DNA of 64,000 nt from Microbacterium pseudoresistens (lineage in GTDB: Bacteria > Actinomycetota > Actinomycetes > Actinomycetales > Microbacteriaceae), in the NCBI RefSeq assembly GCF_013409745.1, contig NZ_JACCBH010000001.1:1798001-1862000 (forward strand). Direction: 5' to 3'. Position numbers and translations under genes: made by a program. Below are positions 40,520 through 49,447 of this stretch, one piece after another. Under the pieces are notes generated by a model. That model had not been told where the DNA came from, made no database searches, and saw only the letters and a list, made by a program, of their open reading frames with translations. Position 1 is the first letter of the stretch; every line of letters starts with the position of its first letter.

Positions 40520-41433
40520 TGCGGACGATGGCGAAGCGCCGAGTGCTGAGGCGGAAATCGGGGGAGGAGGCGATGCCGATCGAGGCCGTGCGCACGCTCG
40601 CCGTGCTGCTGCAGGCCGGGGCGACGCCCGTGGCGGCGTGGCGGCACCTCGCCGAGACGGGCGAGTCCGCAGCGGCGGCCGTGAGCACGGGGCTCGAGCG
40701 CGGCCGATCGCTGACCGAGGCGATCCGTGCCCGGGGCGGCGCGTGGCGGGAGGTCGCGCAGGCGTGGGCGATCGCCGCGACGGTGGGCGCCCCTCTCGCC
40801 GAGGCGCTGCGCGTCATCGCCGACGCCCTCGATGACGCGTCGGCCACCTCCGACGAGGTGCGCGTCGCGCTCGCCGAGCCCGCGGGCACCGCCCGGCTCA
40901 TGCAGTGGCTGCCGCTGGTCGGTCTCCTGCTCGGTGCCGGACTCGGTTTCGACACGCTCACCGTGCTCTTCACCACGGGCGCCGGGATCGGCTGCCTCAT
41001 CGCCGGAGCCCTGCTCATCGTGCTCTCCCGCGTGTGGACGGCCGCGCTCGTGCGGCGTGCGACGCCGCCGCCGGGAATCCCCGGGTTCCATGCCGAACTT
41101 CTCGCCGTCGCGCTGTCGGGCGGAACCTCGATCCCGCGGGCGCTCGCCCTCGTCGAGGAGGAGACCGAGGCTGACCCCAGGGCGTCGCAGAGCATCCGTC
41201 GCGTGCTGCAGCTGTCATCGTCGGCCGGCGTTCCCGCCGTGGAGCTGCTGCGGGCCGATGCGGCGCGCGAGCGCCGGGAGGCGCGCGTGCAGGGGCGGCT
41301 CGGCGCCGCCCGCCTGTCGGCGCGCCTGCTGTTGCCGCTCGGCGCGTGCACGCTGCCCGCGTTCCTGCTGCTGGGCGTCGCCCCGCTCATCCTCAGCGTG
41401 CTCGCCACCACACCGCTGCCGTTCCTGACCTGA
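40513..41433 (+). CDS. Tad pilus inner-membrane platform protein (type II secretion F domain)
   Basis: 306 residues. Two helical cytoplasmic stretches and four hydrophobic segments: a pair in the middle (LMQWLPLVGLLLGAGLGF, GAGIGCLIAGALLIVLSRVW) and one or two at the C-terminus (LLLPLGACTLPAFLLLGVAP). This is the TadB/TadC layout. A single gene stands where two (tadB and tadC) are usual, so both roles may be fused here. Start choice between the first ATGs is uncertain (40513 or 40519). Confidence 0.82.
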   Translation: MVMRTMAKRRVLRRKSGEEAMPIEAVRTLAVLLQAGATPVAAWRHLAETGESAAAAVSTGLERGRSLTEAIRARGGAWREVAQAWAIAATVGAPLAEALRVIADALDDASATSDEVRVALAEPAGTARLMQWLPLVGLLLGAGLGFDTLTVLFTTGAGIGCLIAGALLIVLSRVWTAALVRRATPPPGIPGFHAELLAVALSGGTSIPRALALVEEETEADPRASQSIRRVLQLSSSAGVPAVELLRADAARERREARVQGRLGAARLSARLLLPLGACTLPAFLLLGVAPLILSVLATTPLPFLT

Positions 41434-41471
41434 TCCACCCGCACAAAGACCACAGAGAAAGGAGAGAGAAG

Positions 41472-41726
41472 ATGAACCCGCTTCTCACCACCCCCGTCCG
41501 CCCGTTGCCGCGCGCCCACCGCGCCGCGCCGCCCTCCCTGCCGCCGTTGACGCGGCACCGGGCGGCGGCGCTGTTCGGCGATGACACCGGGGCCGCCACC
41601 GCCGAGTACGCCGTCGCCACGATGGGCGCCGTCGCCTTCGCCGGGCTGCTGGTGGTCATCATGCGCTCGGACGAGGTGCGCGGCATCCTCACCGACCTCG
41701 TCCGCCGGGCGCTGACGGTGTCGTGA
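41472..41726 (+). CDS. Flp-type pilin (DUF4244)
   Basis: 84 residues. The segment DDTGAATAEYAVATMGAVAF fits the Flp prepilin rule: Gly, four residues, then Glu-Tyr, followed by a hydrophobic helix (AVAFAGLLVVIM). Cleavage after that glycine would yield a mature pilin of about 43 residues. The leader is unusually long, Pro/Arg-rich and basic. The ATG follows GGAGAGAGAAG. It is the likely structural subunit of the pilus. It overlaps the next gene by four bases. Confidence 0.87.
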   Translation: MNPLLTTPVRPLPRAHRAAPPSLPPLTRHRAAALFGDDTGAATAEYAVATMGAVAFAGLLVVIMRSDEVRGILTDLVRRALTVS

Positions 41727-42079
41727 GCGCGCGCATCCACCTACCCCGCGAAGGGGAGCGCGGATCGGCGGCCGCCGAGCTTGCGATCGCCCTCCCCGTG
41801 GTCGTGCTCATCCTCCTGCTCGGCTTCGGTGCGGTCGGTGCCGGGATGAAGCAGGTGGCGCTGCAGGATGCCGCGGCCGATGCGGCGCGCCTGCTCGGCC
41901 GCGGGGAGGATCCGGGGGCCGCCGCAGCGGCCGTCGCCCGCGCCGACAGCGCCGCGCAGATGGACGTGTCGCACGCTGACGGACTGGTGTGCGTCGTCGC
42001 CTCGGGCGAGGCGGGGTTCGCGGGAGCGGCGGTGCTGCCGCTGCGGGCCTCGTCGTGCGCGCTGGACGGCGGGCGCTGA
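41723..42079 (+). CDS. TadE-like pseudopilin
   Basis: 118 residues. One N-terminal helix in ERGSAAAELAIALPVVVLILLLGFGAV resembles the TadE consensus (a glutamate just inside a hydrophobic stretch), then a small outside domain containing two cysteines (LVCVVAS, ASSCALD). Translationally coupled at both ends. It is probably a minor pilin needed for Flp assembly. Confidence 0.8.
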   Translation: MSARIHLPREGERGSAAAELAIALPVVVLILLLGFGAVGAGMKQVALQDAAADAARLLGRGEDPGAAAAAVARADSAAQMDVSHADGLVCVVASGEAGFAGAAVLPLRASSCALDGGR

Positions 42080-42429
42080 TGGCCGGCACAGCAGCTGCGC
42101 TTGGAGCGGCGACCGCCGCGGCCGCTCTCGCGTTCGGTGCGGCGCTGCTCGGCGGTGCGGCCACGGTGTCGCAACGGGTGGCCGGGGCGGCGGATGCGGC
42201 GGCGCTCGCCGCGGCCGACGTCGCCTCGGGCGCCGTGCCGTCCGCCGCCGACGCCTGCACGGTCGCGGCGCGGGTCGCGCGGGCGGCCGGAGCGCGTCTC
42301 GACGACTGCGCTGTGGATGAACAGGTGGCGGTCGTGCAGGTCTCGGCGGCGTACGCTGGAACTCACGCCGTCGCTCGTTCCCGCGCTGCACCACCCGAAT
42401 CCGCAGCAGACGACGGCTCACCGCGCTGA
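42079..42429 (+). CDS. TadG-like secreted protein (Rv3654c-type)
   Basis: 116 residues. N-terminal Ala/Gly-rich hydrophobic helix, then QRVAGAADAAALAAADVASG, the short TadG/Rv3654c motif common to actinobacterial Tad loci, and two cysteines (ADACTV, DDCAVDEQ). The start ATG shares one base with the upstream stop. It is the last Tad gene; topA begins 53 bases on. Confidence 0.75.
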   Translation: MAGTAAALGAATAAAALAFGAALLGGAATVSQRVAGAADAAALAAADVASGAVPSAADACTVAARVARAAGARLDDCAVDEQVAVVQVSAAYAGTHAVARSRAAPPESAADDGSPR

Positions 42430-42452
42430 GAAGACCCCAGAAGCGCGGTGTG

Positions 42453-42458
42453 TATGGT
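42453..42458 (+). promoter_or_regulatory. -10 box upstream of topA
   Basis: TATGGT; predicted start near 42465, with GAAAGGA (42468-42474) before the GTG at 42483. Confidence 0.45.
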
Positions 42459-42482
42459 GTGCTTCGAAGAAAGGACGCACCC

Positions 42483-45245
42483 GTGGCGCAAGGCAAGAAG
42501 CTCGTCATCGTCGAGTCTCCGACGAAGATGCGGTCCATCCAGGGCTACCTCGGCGACGACTACGAGGTGCTCAGCTCGGTCGGTCACATCCGAGACCTGG
42601 CCGACAAGAAGGACATCCCCGCCGAGGACAAGAAGGCGTACGGCAAGTACTCGATCGACGTCGAGAACGGTTTCGACCCCTACTACGTGGTCAGCGATCG
42701 CAAGACCAAGACCGTCGCCGAGCTCAAGCGCGCGCTCAAGTCCGCCGACGAACTCCTGCTCGCCACCGATGAAGACCGCGAGGGAGAGGCGATCGCCTGG
42801 CACCTGCTGGAGACCCTCAAGCCCAAGGTTCCCGTCAAGCGCATGGTGTTCCACGAGATCACCAAGGATGCGATCCGCGCCGCCGTCGACAAGACCCGCG
42901 ACCTCGACCTCGCGCTCGTCGACGCGCAGGAGACCCGCCGCATCCTGGACCGCCTCTACGGCTGGGATGTCTCTCCCGTGCTCTGGTACAAGGTCAAGTC
43001 GGGGCTCTCCGCCGGCCGCGTGCAGTCCGCAGCGACCCGGATGATCGTCGACCGCGAACGCGAGCGGATGGCGTTCGTCTCGGCCGAGTACTGGGACGTC
43101 GAGGCCCGCGCGGCCAAGGGCGAGAACGGCGGATTCCAGGTGCGCCTCGTGCGCCTGGACGGCGGGCAGATCGCCCGCGGATCCGACTTCGACGAAGACG
43201 GCAAGCTCAAGAAGGCCGTCGTCGTGCTCGACGAGGCGAAGGCGCAGGCCCTGTCGGAGGCGATCGATGCCGCGGCGGCAGGAACCGTGTCGAAGGTCGA
43301 GGCCAAGCCCGGCACGCGCAGCCCGTACGCCCCGTTCACGACCTCGACGCTGCAGCAGGAGGCGGGGCGCAAGCTTTCCATGACGGCCAAACAGGCGATG
43401 AGCGTCGCCCAGCGGCTGTACGAGAAGGGCTACATCACCTATATGCGCACCGACTCGACGGCGCTGAGCACCCAGGCGGTGCAGGCGGCGCGAGCGCAGG
43501 CGGTGGCCCTCTACGGCGATGCCGCGGTGCCCCTCAAGCCCCGCGTCTACAAGAGCAAGAGCAAGAACGCGCAGGAGGCGCACGAGGCGATCCGTCCCTC
43601 GGGCGAGACCTTCCGCACGCCCTCGTCGTTGTCGAGCCAGCTCGACCGCGAGGAGCAGCGCCTGTACGACCTCATCTGGAAGCGCACGGTCGCCAGCCAG
43701 ATGGCGGATGCGAAGTACGAGACGACGACGGTCACGGTCACCGTCGACGCGAACGGGCAGGCCGCAGAGTTCACCGCCTCGGGCACCGTGTACACGTTCA
43801 AGGGCTTCCTTGAGGCGTACGAGGAAGGTCGCGACGAGCGCCGGTCCGACAAGGACGCCGCCGAGAGCCAGTCGCTGCCGGTCGTCGCCGTGGGCGATGC
43901 GCTGGTCGTCTCCGACTCGGAGGCCAAGCCGCACCGCACCACCCCGAAGCCGCGCTATACCGAGGCTTCGCTGGTCAAGGCGCTGGAAGAGCACGGCATA
44001 GGCCGCCCTTCGACGTTCGCAAGCATCATCGGCACGGTCATCGACCGCGGTTACGCGACCAAGCGCGGGCAGGCGCTCGTGCCCACCTGGCTGGCTTTCA
44101 GCGTGGTGCGGCTGCTCGAGCAGCACTTCGCCGACCTCATCGACTACGACTTCACCGCGGCGCTGGAAGACGATCTGGATGCCATCGCCCGCGGCGAGCA
44201 GAAGCGCGTGGAGTGGCTGCGCTCGTTCTACTACGGCTCGGATCGTCACGTGGGGCTGCGTCAGGTCGTCGACAACCTCGGCGAGATCGACGCGCGTGCC
44301 CTGAACGCGACGCGTATCACTGACACCGCCACCCTGCGCTTCGGCAAGTACGGCCCGTATCTCGAGATCGCCGACCCTGCGAACCCCGAGGCCAAGCCGC
44401 GCATCGTGAACGTTCCCGAGGACCTCGCGCCCGACGAGCTCACCGCCGAGAAGGCGCAGGAGCTCATCGACGCCCCTGTGGCCGGGGATCGGGTGCTGGG
44501 GGAGAATCCCGAGAACGGGCGGAGCATCGTCGTCAAGGACGGCCGGTTCGGACCCTACGTGCAGGAGAATCTGCCGGCCGATCCCGACGAGGCCGAGCCG
44601 CTCGTCGACGCGGCGACGGGTGAGGTCATCGACGCGCCGGCGAAGAAGAAGACCAAGAAGGATGCCGCCCCCAAGCCGCGCACCGCGTCGCTTTTCCGCT
44701 CGATGTCGGTCGACACGATCGATCTCGACACGGCGCTGCGGTTGCTGAGCCTGCCGCGCGTCGTGGGTGCGGATCCCGAGTCGGGCGAGGAGATCACCGC
44801 GCAGAACGGCCGCTTCGGCCCGTACTTGAAGAAGGGCGCCGACTCGCGCTCGCTGGAGGGCGAGCAGCAGATCTTCGACATCACTCTCGACGAGGCGCTG
44901 GAGATCTACGCACGGCCCAAGTACGGCGCAGGATCTCGTCGCGCGGCCAGCGCGCTGGCAGAATTCGAGGCCGACCCCGTGAGCGGCAAGCCCATTCGCG
45001 TGCGCGACGGCCGGTTCGGTCCGTACGTCACCGACGGCGAGACGAATGTGACCATCCCGCGCGGCCAGAAGCCGGAGGACGTCACCTTCGAGATCGCCGT
45101 GCAGATGCTCGCCGACAAGCGCGCGAAGGGTCCGGCGCCCAAGCGCGGCGCGAAGAAGGCTCCCGCCAAGAAGCCGGCAGCCAAGAAGACCTCGGCGAAG
45201 AAGCCCGCCGCCAAGAAGGCGCCGGCGAAGAAGACCGAGTCGTGA
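42483..45245 (+). CDS. topA: DNA topoisomerase I
   Basis: 920 residues. Toprim domain IVESPTKMRSIQGYLG; active-site Tyr320 in GYITYMRTDST; four repeated C-terminal topoisomerase modules each with a GRFGPY-type motif instead of zinc fingers, as is typical of actinobacteria; and a lysine/alanine-rich tail (KKAPAKKPAAKK repeats) that binds DNA. It relaxes negative supercoils. The GTG at 42483 is preferred because a -10 box and ribosome binding site lie before it; an upstream GTG at 42450 overlaps that promoter. It overlaps tmk by four bases. Confidence 0.96.
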   Translation: MAQGKKLVIVESPTKMRSIQGYLGDDYEVLSSVGHIRDLADKKDIPAEDKKAYGKYSIDVENGFDPYYVVSDRKTKTVAELKRALKSADELLLATDEDREGEAIAWHLLETLKPKVPVKRMVFHEITKDAIRAAVDKTRDLDLALVDAQETRRILDRLYGWDVSPVLWYKVKSGLSAGRVQSAATRMIVDRERERMAFVSAEYWDVEARAAKGENGGFQVRLVRLDGGQIARGSDFDEDGKLKKAVVVLDEAKAQALSEAIDAAAAGTVSKVEAKPGTRSPYAPFTTSTLQQEAGRKLSMTAKQAMSVAQRLYEKGYITYMRTDSTALSTQAVQAARAQAVALYGDAAVPLKPRVYKSKSKNAQEAHEAIRPSGETFRTPSSLSSQLDREEQRLYDLIWKRTVASQMADAKYETTTVTVTVDANGQAAEFTASGTVYTFKGFLEAYEEGRDERRSDKDAAESQSLPVVAVGDALVVSDSEAKPHRTTPKPRYTEASLVKALEEHGIGRPSTFASIIGTVIDRGYATKRGQALVPTWLAFSVVRLLEQHFADLIDYDFTAALEDDLDAIARGEQKRVEWLRSFYYGSDRHVGLRQVVDNLGEIDARALNATRITDTATLRFGKYGPYLEIADPANPEAKPRIVNVPEDLAPDELTAEKAQELIDAPVAGDRVLGENPENGRSIVVKDGRFGPYVQENLPADPDEAEPLVDAATGEVIDAPAKKKTKKDAAPKPRTASLFRSMSVDTIDLDTALRLLSLPRVVGADPESGEEITAQNGRFGPYLKKGADSRSLEGEQQIFDITLDEALEIYARPKYGAGSRRAASALAEFEADPVSGKPIRVRDGRFGPYVTDGETNVTIPRGQKPEDVTFEIAVQMLADKRAKGPAPKRGAKKAPAKKPAAKKTSAKKPAAKKAPAKKTES

Positions 45246-45871
45246 CCGACGGCCTGTGGATCACGCTCGAAGGCGGAGACGGCTCGGGCAAGACCACGCA
45301 GGCCGCCCTGCTCGAGGCGTGGCTGTCCGCGCAGGGACGCACCGTGCTGCGCACGCGCGAGCCCGGTGGATCCGAGGTGGGTGCGCTCATCCGCGACATC
45401 GTGCTGCATCACCGCGGCGACATCGCCCCGCGCGCGGAAGCGCTGCTGTACGCCGCCGACCGCGCGCACCACGTCGCCACCGTCGTGCGCCCCGCGCTGG
45501 AGCGCGGCGACGTCGTGCTGCAGGACCGCTACCTCGACTCCTCGGTCGCCTATCAGGGGGCGGGCCGGGTGCTCGACGCCGACGAGGTGCGCGACCTGTC
45601 GCTGTGGGGGGCCGAAGGCGCGCTGCCCGACCTCACCGTGCTGCTCGATCTCGACCCGGCCGCGGCACGCCGGCGCTTGGACGCCGCCGACAAGCCGTTC
45701 GACCGCCTCGAAGCGGAGCGCGAGGAGTTCCACGGGCGCGTGCGCGCCGCGTACCTCTCGCTCGCCGATGCCGAGCCCGATCGCTTTCTCGTGCTGGATG
45801 CCGACGACGCTCCGGAGCGCATCGCCGAGGCGGTTCGGGCGCGGGTCGAGCCGCTCCTGCACCCTCGCTGA
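45242..45871 (+). CDS. tmk: thymidylate kinase
   Basis: 209 residues. P-loop EGGDGSGKTTQ, the DRY motif (DRYLDSSVAYQG) and the LID region DAADKPFDRLEAE. It phosphorylates dTMP to dTDP. GTG start coupled to topA. Followed after 58 bases by holB, a conserved tmk-holB neighbourhood. Confidence 0.95.
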   Translation: MTDGLWITLEGGDGSGKTTQAALLEAWLSAQGRTVLRTREPGGSEVGALIRDIVLHHRGDIAPRAEALLYAADRAHHVATVVRPALERGDVVLQDRYLDSSVAYQGAGRVLDADEVRDLSLWGAEGALPDLTVLLDLDPAAARRRLDAADKPFDRLEAEREEFHGRVRAAYLSLADAEPDRFLVLDADDAPERIAEAVRARVEPLLHPR

Positions 45872-45917
45872 CGGCGATAGCCGCGGGCGACGACCGGGCC
45901 GTGTCAGCGGCGCCGGT

Positions 45918-45923
45918 TAGGCT
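45918..45923 (+). promoter_or_regulatory. -10 box of leaderless holB
   Basis: TAGGCT ends six bases before the ATG at 45930. Confidence 0.6.
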
Positions 45924-45929
45924 GAGTGC

Positions 45930-47123
45930 ATGACCGCCGCGGATGCCCCGACCATGTCGCCCGCGGCGCCCGATCACCCCGACGATGCCTTTCCATGGAC
46001 CGACGTCTGGGGGCAGAACGATGCGGTCCGCACGCTGCGCGCGGCGGCGGCCGATCCGGCATCCCTCTCGCACGCCTGGCTCATCACCGGGCCGCCCGGA
46101 TCGGGCCGATCCACCCTCGCCTACGCGTTCGCCGCGGCGCTCGTCGCCGAAGGTCCTGACGATGAGCACGCGATGCGACAGGTCATGGCGGGCACGCATC
46201 CCGACGTCACGGCGCTGCGCACCGACAAGGTCATCATCACGATCGCCGAGGCGCGCGCACTGGTCGAGCGCTCCTATTTCTCGCCCTCGTCGGGTCGGTA
46301 CCGTGTGATCGTCGTGGAGGATGCGGATCGCATGGTCGAGCGCACGTCCAACGTTCTGCTCAAGGCGCTCGAGGAGCCGCCGGAGAAGACGGTGTGGATA
46401 CTCTGCGCCCCCAGCGATGCTGATCTGCTGCCCACCATCCGCTCCCGCGTGCGCACGTTGCGGCTGCGCGAGCCCGACGTCGATGACGTCGCCGCGCTCA
46501 TCGTGCATCGAACGGGGACCGATGCCTCCGTCGCCGAACAGGCGGCCAGACACGCGCAGCGGCACATCGGCATGGCGCAGCGGCTCGCGACCGATCCGGC
46601 TGCGCGCAGCCGACGAGAGCAGATGCTGCGCGCCGTGCTCGGCGCCAGGGGAGTCGGTGACGCGGTGGAGGTCGCCGGACGCATCGTGCAGGCCGCCACC
46701 GACGACGCCAAGGCGCTGACCGCAGAGCGCGATGCCGCCGAGCGCGCGACGCTCCTGCGCACCGTGGGCATTGCCGAGGGCGCGCCGGTGCCGCAGGCGT
46801 TGCGCGGACAGATCTCGGTGCTGGAAGACGAGCAGAAGAAGCGCGCCACGCGCAGTCTGCGCGACGGCATCGACCGCGTGCTCACCGACCTGCAGTCGAT
46901 GTTTCGCGACGTCGTCATGCTGCAGTTCGGGCGGCGTGACGGCCTCATCAACCGCGAGCTCGGCGACGACCTCGCGGCGCTCGCCGACGCCTGGCCGCCC
47001 GCGCGTACGCTTGTCGTGCTCGATCATCTGGCAGAGACCCGCGACGCCTTGGAGCGCAACGTGGCCCCGCTGCTCGCCCTGGAGAGTCTGCTCATCACCG
47101 TCACCAGCGGGAGGAAGCCGTGA
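45930..47123 (+). CDS. holB: DNA polymerase III subunit delta'
   Basis: 397 residues. AAA+ clamp-loader fold with WGQNDAVRTLRAAA, GPPGSGRST in place of Walker A (arginine instead of lysine), VVVEDADRM and the IRSRVRTLRL segment containing the SRC-like motif without cysteine. The zinc-binding cysteines between Walker A and the next helix are absent (VAEGPDDEHAMRQVMAG). This fits a non-catalytic delta'. The C-terminal helical domain is complete. The stop overlaps the next gene's GTG. Confidence 0.93.
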   Translation: MTAADAPTMSPAAPDHPDDAFPWTDVWGQNDAVRTLRAAAADPASLSHAWLITGPPGSGRSTLAYAFAAALVAEGPDDEHAMRQVMAGTHPDVTALRTDKVIITIAEARALVERSYFSPSSGRYRVIVVEDADRMVERTSNVLLKALEEPPEKTVWILCAPSDADLLPTIRSRVRTLRLREPDVDDVAALIVHRTGTDASVAEQAARHAQRHIGMAQRLATDPAARSRREQMLRAVLGARGVGDAVEVAGRIVQAATDDAKALTAERDAAERATLLRTVGIAEGAPVPQALRGQISVLEDEQKKRATRSLRDGIDRVLTDLQSMFRDVVMLQFGRRDGLINRELGDDLAALADAWPPARTLVVLDHLAETRDALERNVAPLLALESLLITVTSGRKP

Positions 47124-48679
47124 ACACATCCTCGACCCGGCGCGCACGCCGTCTCCTCGGCGCCGTCGCGGGGCTCGCCGTGTCGGTGCTGACGCTGTCG
47201 GGCTGTCTGTACTCGATGATCCCCGTTGCGAGCACGCCGCGCCCTGACCGCACCAACGCACCCGACACGAGCGGAGTCTCGGAAGACCTGCTGCCGTTCT
47301 ATTCGCAGACGCTGACGTGGGGCGCCTGCGGCAGTGGGATGGAGTGCACCACCGTCACCGCGCCGTTGGACTGGAACGATCCGGGCTTCGGCGAGATGAA
47401 ACTGGCCGTGGTGCGCCATTCTGCGACCTCCACGCCCAAGGGTTCGCTGCTCATCAACCCCGGCGGCCCCGGCGGAAGCGGGGTGGAGTTCGTACGCGAC
47501 AGCCTCGACTACGCCGTCGGCCCCGACCTCATCGACAACTACGACGTCGTCGGCTTCGACCCGCGCGGGGTCGGGGAGTCCACGGCCGTGACCTGCCTTG
47601 GGCCCGAGCAGATGGACGACTACCTGTACACGCTCTCGGACGCCGAGCGAGGCAGCGACGAGTGGAAGGCGCAGCTCACAGACGCCAACGCGCGGTTCGC
47701 GCAGGCGTGCGACGAGAACAGCCAGGGCATCCTGCCGTACATCACCACCGTGAACTCGGCCCGCGACATGGATCTGCTGCGCGCGGTGCTCGGCGACAGC
47801 GAGCTCAACTACCTGGGGTACTCGTACGGCACCTTCCTCGGCGCCACCTATGCCGACCTGTACCCCGAGCGCGTCGGCCACCTCGTGCTCGACGGCGCCC
47901 TTGATCCCTCGGTCTCCGGGCTCGAGGTGGGTACGACGCAGGCGCTCGGATTCGAGTCGGCCCTGCGCGCCTACATGCAGGACTGCCTCGACACGAAGGG
48001 CTGTCCGTTCGCAGGCACGGTGGACGACGGGATGGCCGACCTCGCCGCCCTGCTCGCCAGCGTGGATCGCGTGCCGCTGCAGAACGGCGACGGGCGGATG
48101 CTCGGGGCGGATGCGCTGATGACGGCGATCATCGCGGCGCTGTATTCGACCGACAGCTGGTCGTACCTCACGCAAGCGCTCGAAGCGACGCTGCAGGGCG
48201 ACCCCAGCACGGCGTTCTTCCTCGCCGACTTCTACAACGGCCGCGACGACAACGGCACCTATCTCGACAACTCCACCGAGGCGTTCCGCGCGTACAACTG
48301 CATGGACTATCCGCTGGAGAACGATGAGGCGGCCCAGCAGGCGGCCGATGCGACCATCGCCCAGGGGGCGCCGACGATCGCGCCGTACTGGAGCGGGCCG
48401 GATCCGTGCGAGGTATGGCCGTATCCGGCGACGGGTTCGCGCGGCGAGATCCACGCGACCGGGTCGGGCCCGATCCTCGTGGTTGGCACGACGAACGATC
48501 CGGCCACTCCGTACGACTGGTCGGTGGCGCTGGCCGAGCAGCTCGACGAGGGCGTGCTCATCACGCGCGTCGGCGAGGGGCACACCGGTTACAACAAGGG
48601 CAACACGTGCGTCGACAAGGCCGTGGAGGCGTACTTCCTCGACGACGTCGTGCCCGACGCCGAGGTGCGCTGCGGATAG
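47120..48679 (+). CDS. alpha/beta-hydrolase lipoprotein (tripeptidyl aminopeptidase-like)
   Basis: 519 residues, exported: lipobox LSGC with Cys29. Alpha/beta hydrolase with INPGGPGGSG (oxyanion region), nucleophile Ser in GYSYG, Asp in GTTNDPATPY and His in GEGHTGYN; the C-terminal block CVDKAVEAYF is typical of the TAP/SlpD family that trims short peptides from the N-terminus. Coupled to holB by GTGA but functionally separate. Confidence 0.9.
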   Translation: MNTSSTRRARRLLGAVAGLAVSVLTLSGCLYSMIPVASTPRPDRTNAPDTSGVSEDLLPFYSQTLTWGACGSGMECTTVTAPLDWNDPGFGEMKLAVVRHSATSTPKGSLLINPGGPGGSGVEFVRDSLDYAVGPDLIDNYDVVGFDPRGVGESTAVTCLGPEQMDDYLYTLSDAERGSDEWKAQLTDANARFAQACDENSQGILPYITTVNSARDMDLLRAVLGDSELNYLGYSYGTFLGATYADLYPERVGHLVLDGALDPSVSGLEVGTTQALGFESALRAYMQDCLDTKGCPFAGTVDDGMADLAALLASVDRVPLQNGDGRMLGADALMTAIIAALYSTDSWSYLTQALEATLQGDPSTAFFLADFYNGRDDNGTYLDNSTEAFRAYNCMDYPLENDEAAQQAADATIAQGAPTIAPYWSGPDPCEVWPYPATGSRGEIHATGSGPILVVGTTNDPATPYDWSVALAEQLDEGVLITRVGEGHTGYNKGNTCVDKAVEAYFLDDVVPDAEVRCG

Positions 48680-48680
48680 G

Positions 48681-48701
48681 AAAAGCGGCTCAGAAGAGCC
48701 G
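48681..48701 (-). terminator. terminator of the SRAP gene
   Basis: On the minus strand CGGCTC, TTCT loop, GAGCCG, followed by CTTTT; it overlaps the last codons of the gene. Confidence 0.65.
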
Positions 48702-49346
48702 GTCGGGAGGGGGGATCTGCTCCCCGTCCTCTGCGGGGGCGACGCGGATCCGCTCGGCGATCGGCGCTGAGGCCGACACCGCCGCATCGATGAGGGCACC
48801 GCGCGCATTCGGCACGGTGAGCCACTCCTCGGCGAAGCCGGGGTTGATCAGCAGCGGGATCCGGTCATGGATGTGCGCGAGGTGTCCGGGAGCGGGCTGC
48901 ATGACGATGCTGTAGCAGGTGTAGTCGACCCCGTCGGCGGTGCGGCCGGGTCTGGTCACTGCGGCCAGGCCCAGAAGCGCGTCGTCGGGCGCGTCGAAGC
49001 GGTGCCACACCCGTGAAGGCTTGGCCATCTCGCGCCAGTACGAGACCGGGACGATAGCGCGCTGCGGGAGGGCGCCTTTGGTGCCGGCGAGCCGCTCGGA
49101 GCGGGTATTGATCGATGCGAAGGAGGCCGGCGCGCCGCCCACGAGGTATCCCCACCAGGCGAACTTCAGAGTCGAGGGGTCCGTGATGAGCGGATTGAGA
49201 TTGCGCAGGTTCTTGCCCGTCGGTCGCAGGATCTCGCCCGCACTGTCCTTCGCCCAGGCCCGCAGGCCGTCGAGCACCGCCGTGTCGACGGCATCGCGGA
49301 AGTCGCGGTCGTCGAACCGCGGATCCAGCCCATAGCTCGCGCAGAT
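48690..49346 (-). CDS. SRAP/HMCES-family protein with a non-canonical start
   Basis: 218 residues if read from ATC at 49346. SRAP proteins protect abasic sites in single-stranded DNA by crosslinking through Cys2. Here the frame reads CTG-ATC-TGC-GCG-AGC-TAT-GGG, giving (M)CASYGLDPRF, the usual N-terminus of this group. No ATG, GTG or TTG exists between the upstream TAA and GTG 49277, and the latter would lose 23 residues including the cysteine. GAGGAG lies six bases before the ATC; a TAAGCT box (49374-49379) predicts a short leader. Conserved INTRSE and HIHDRIPLL motifs are present. CTG as start is the alternative. Confidence 0.82.
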   Translation of the reverse strand: MCASYGLDPRFDDRDFRDAVDTAVLDGLRAWAKDSAGEILRPTGKNLRNLNPLITDPSTLKFAWWGYLVGGAPASFASINTRSERLAGTKGALPQRAIVPVSYWREMAKPSRVWHRFDAPDDALLGLAAVTRPGRTADGVDYTCYSIVMQPAPGHLAHIHDRIPLLINPGFAEEWLTVPNARGALIDAAVSASAPIAERIRVAPAEDGEQIPPPDRLF

Positions 49347-49373
49347 CAGCTGCTCCTCATTTCGGATGCCGCC

Positions 49374-49379
49374 AGCTTA
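49374..49379 (-). promoter_or_regulatory. -10 box of the SRAP gene
   Basis: TAAGCT on the minus strand; predicted start near 49367, leaving about 21 nt with GAGGAG before the ATC codon at 49346. Confidence 0.5.
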
Positions 49380-49410
49380 CGTCCGGTCGACGATGCTCCG
49401 CGATGGCGAA

Positions 49411-49440
49411 ACCCCCGGAATCTCACGGATTTCCGGGGGT
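49411..49440 (-). terminator. terminator of tRNA-Thr
   Basis: Perfect 10-bp stem (49411-49420 with 49431-49440) followed by TTT on the minus strand. Confidence 0.65.
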
Positions 49441-49447
49441 CTGACGG

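Noticed and set aside
45120..45245. Lysine/alanine codon repeats at the end of topA as a separate repeat element
   Set aside because: It codes for the usual basic DNA-binding tail of actinobacterial topoisomerase I.
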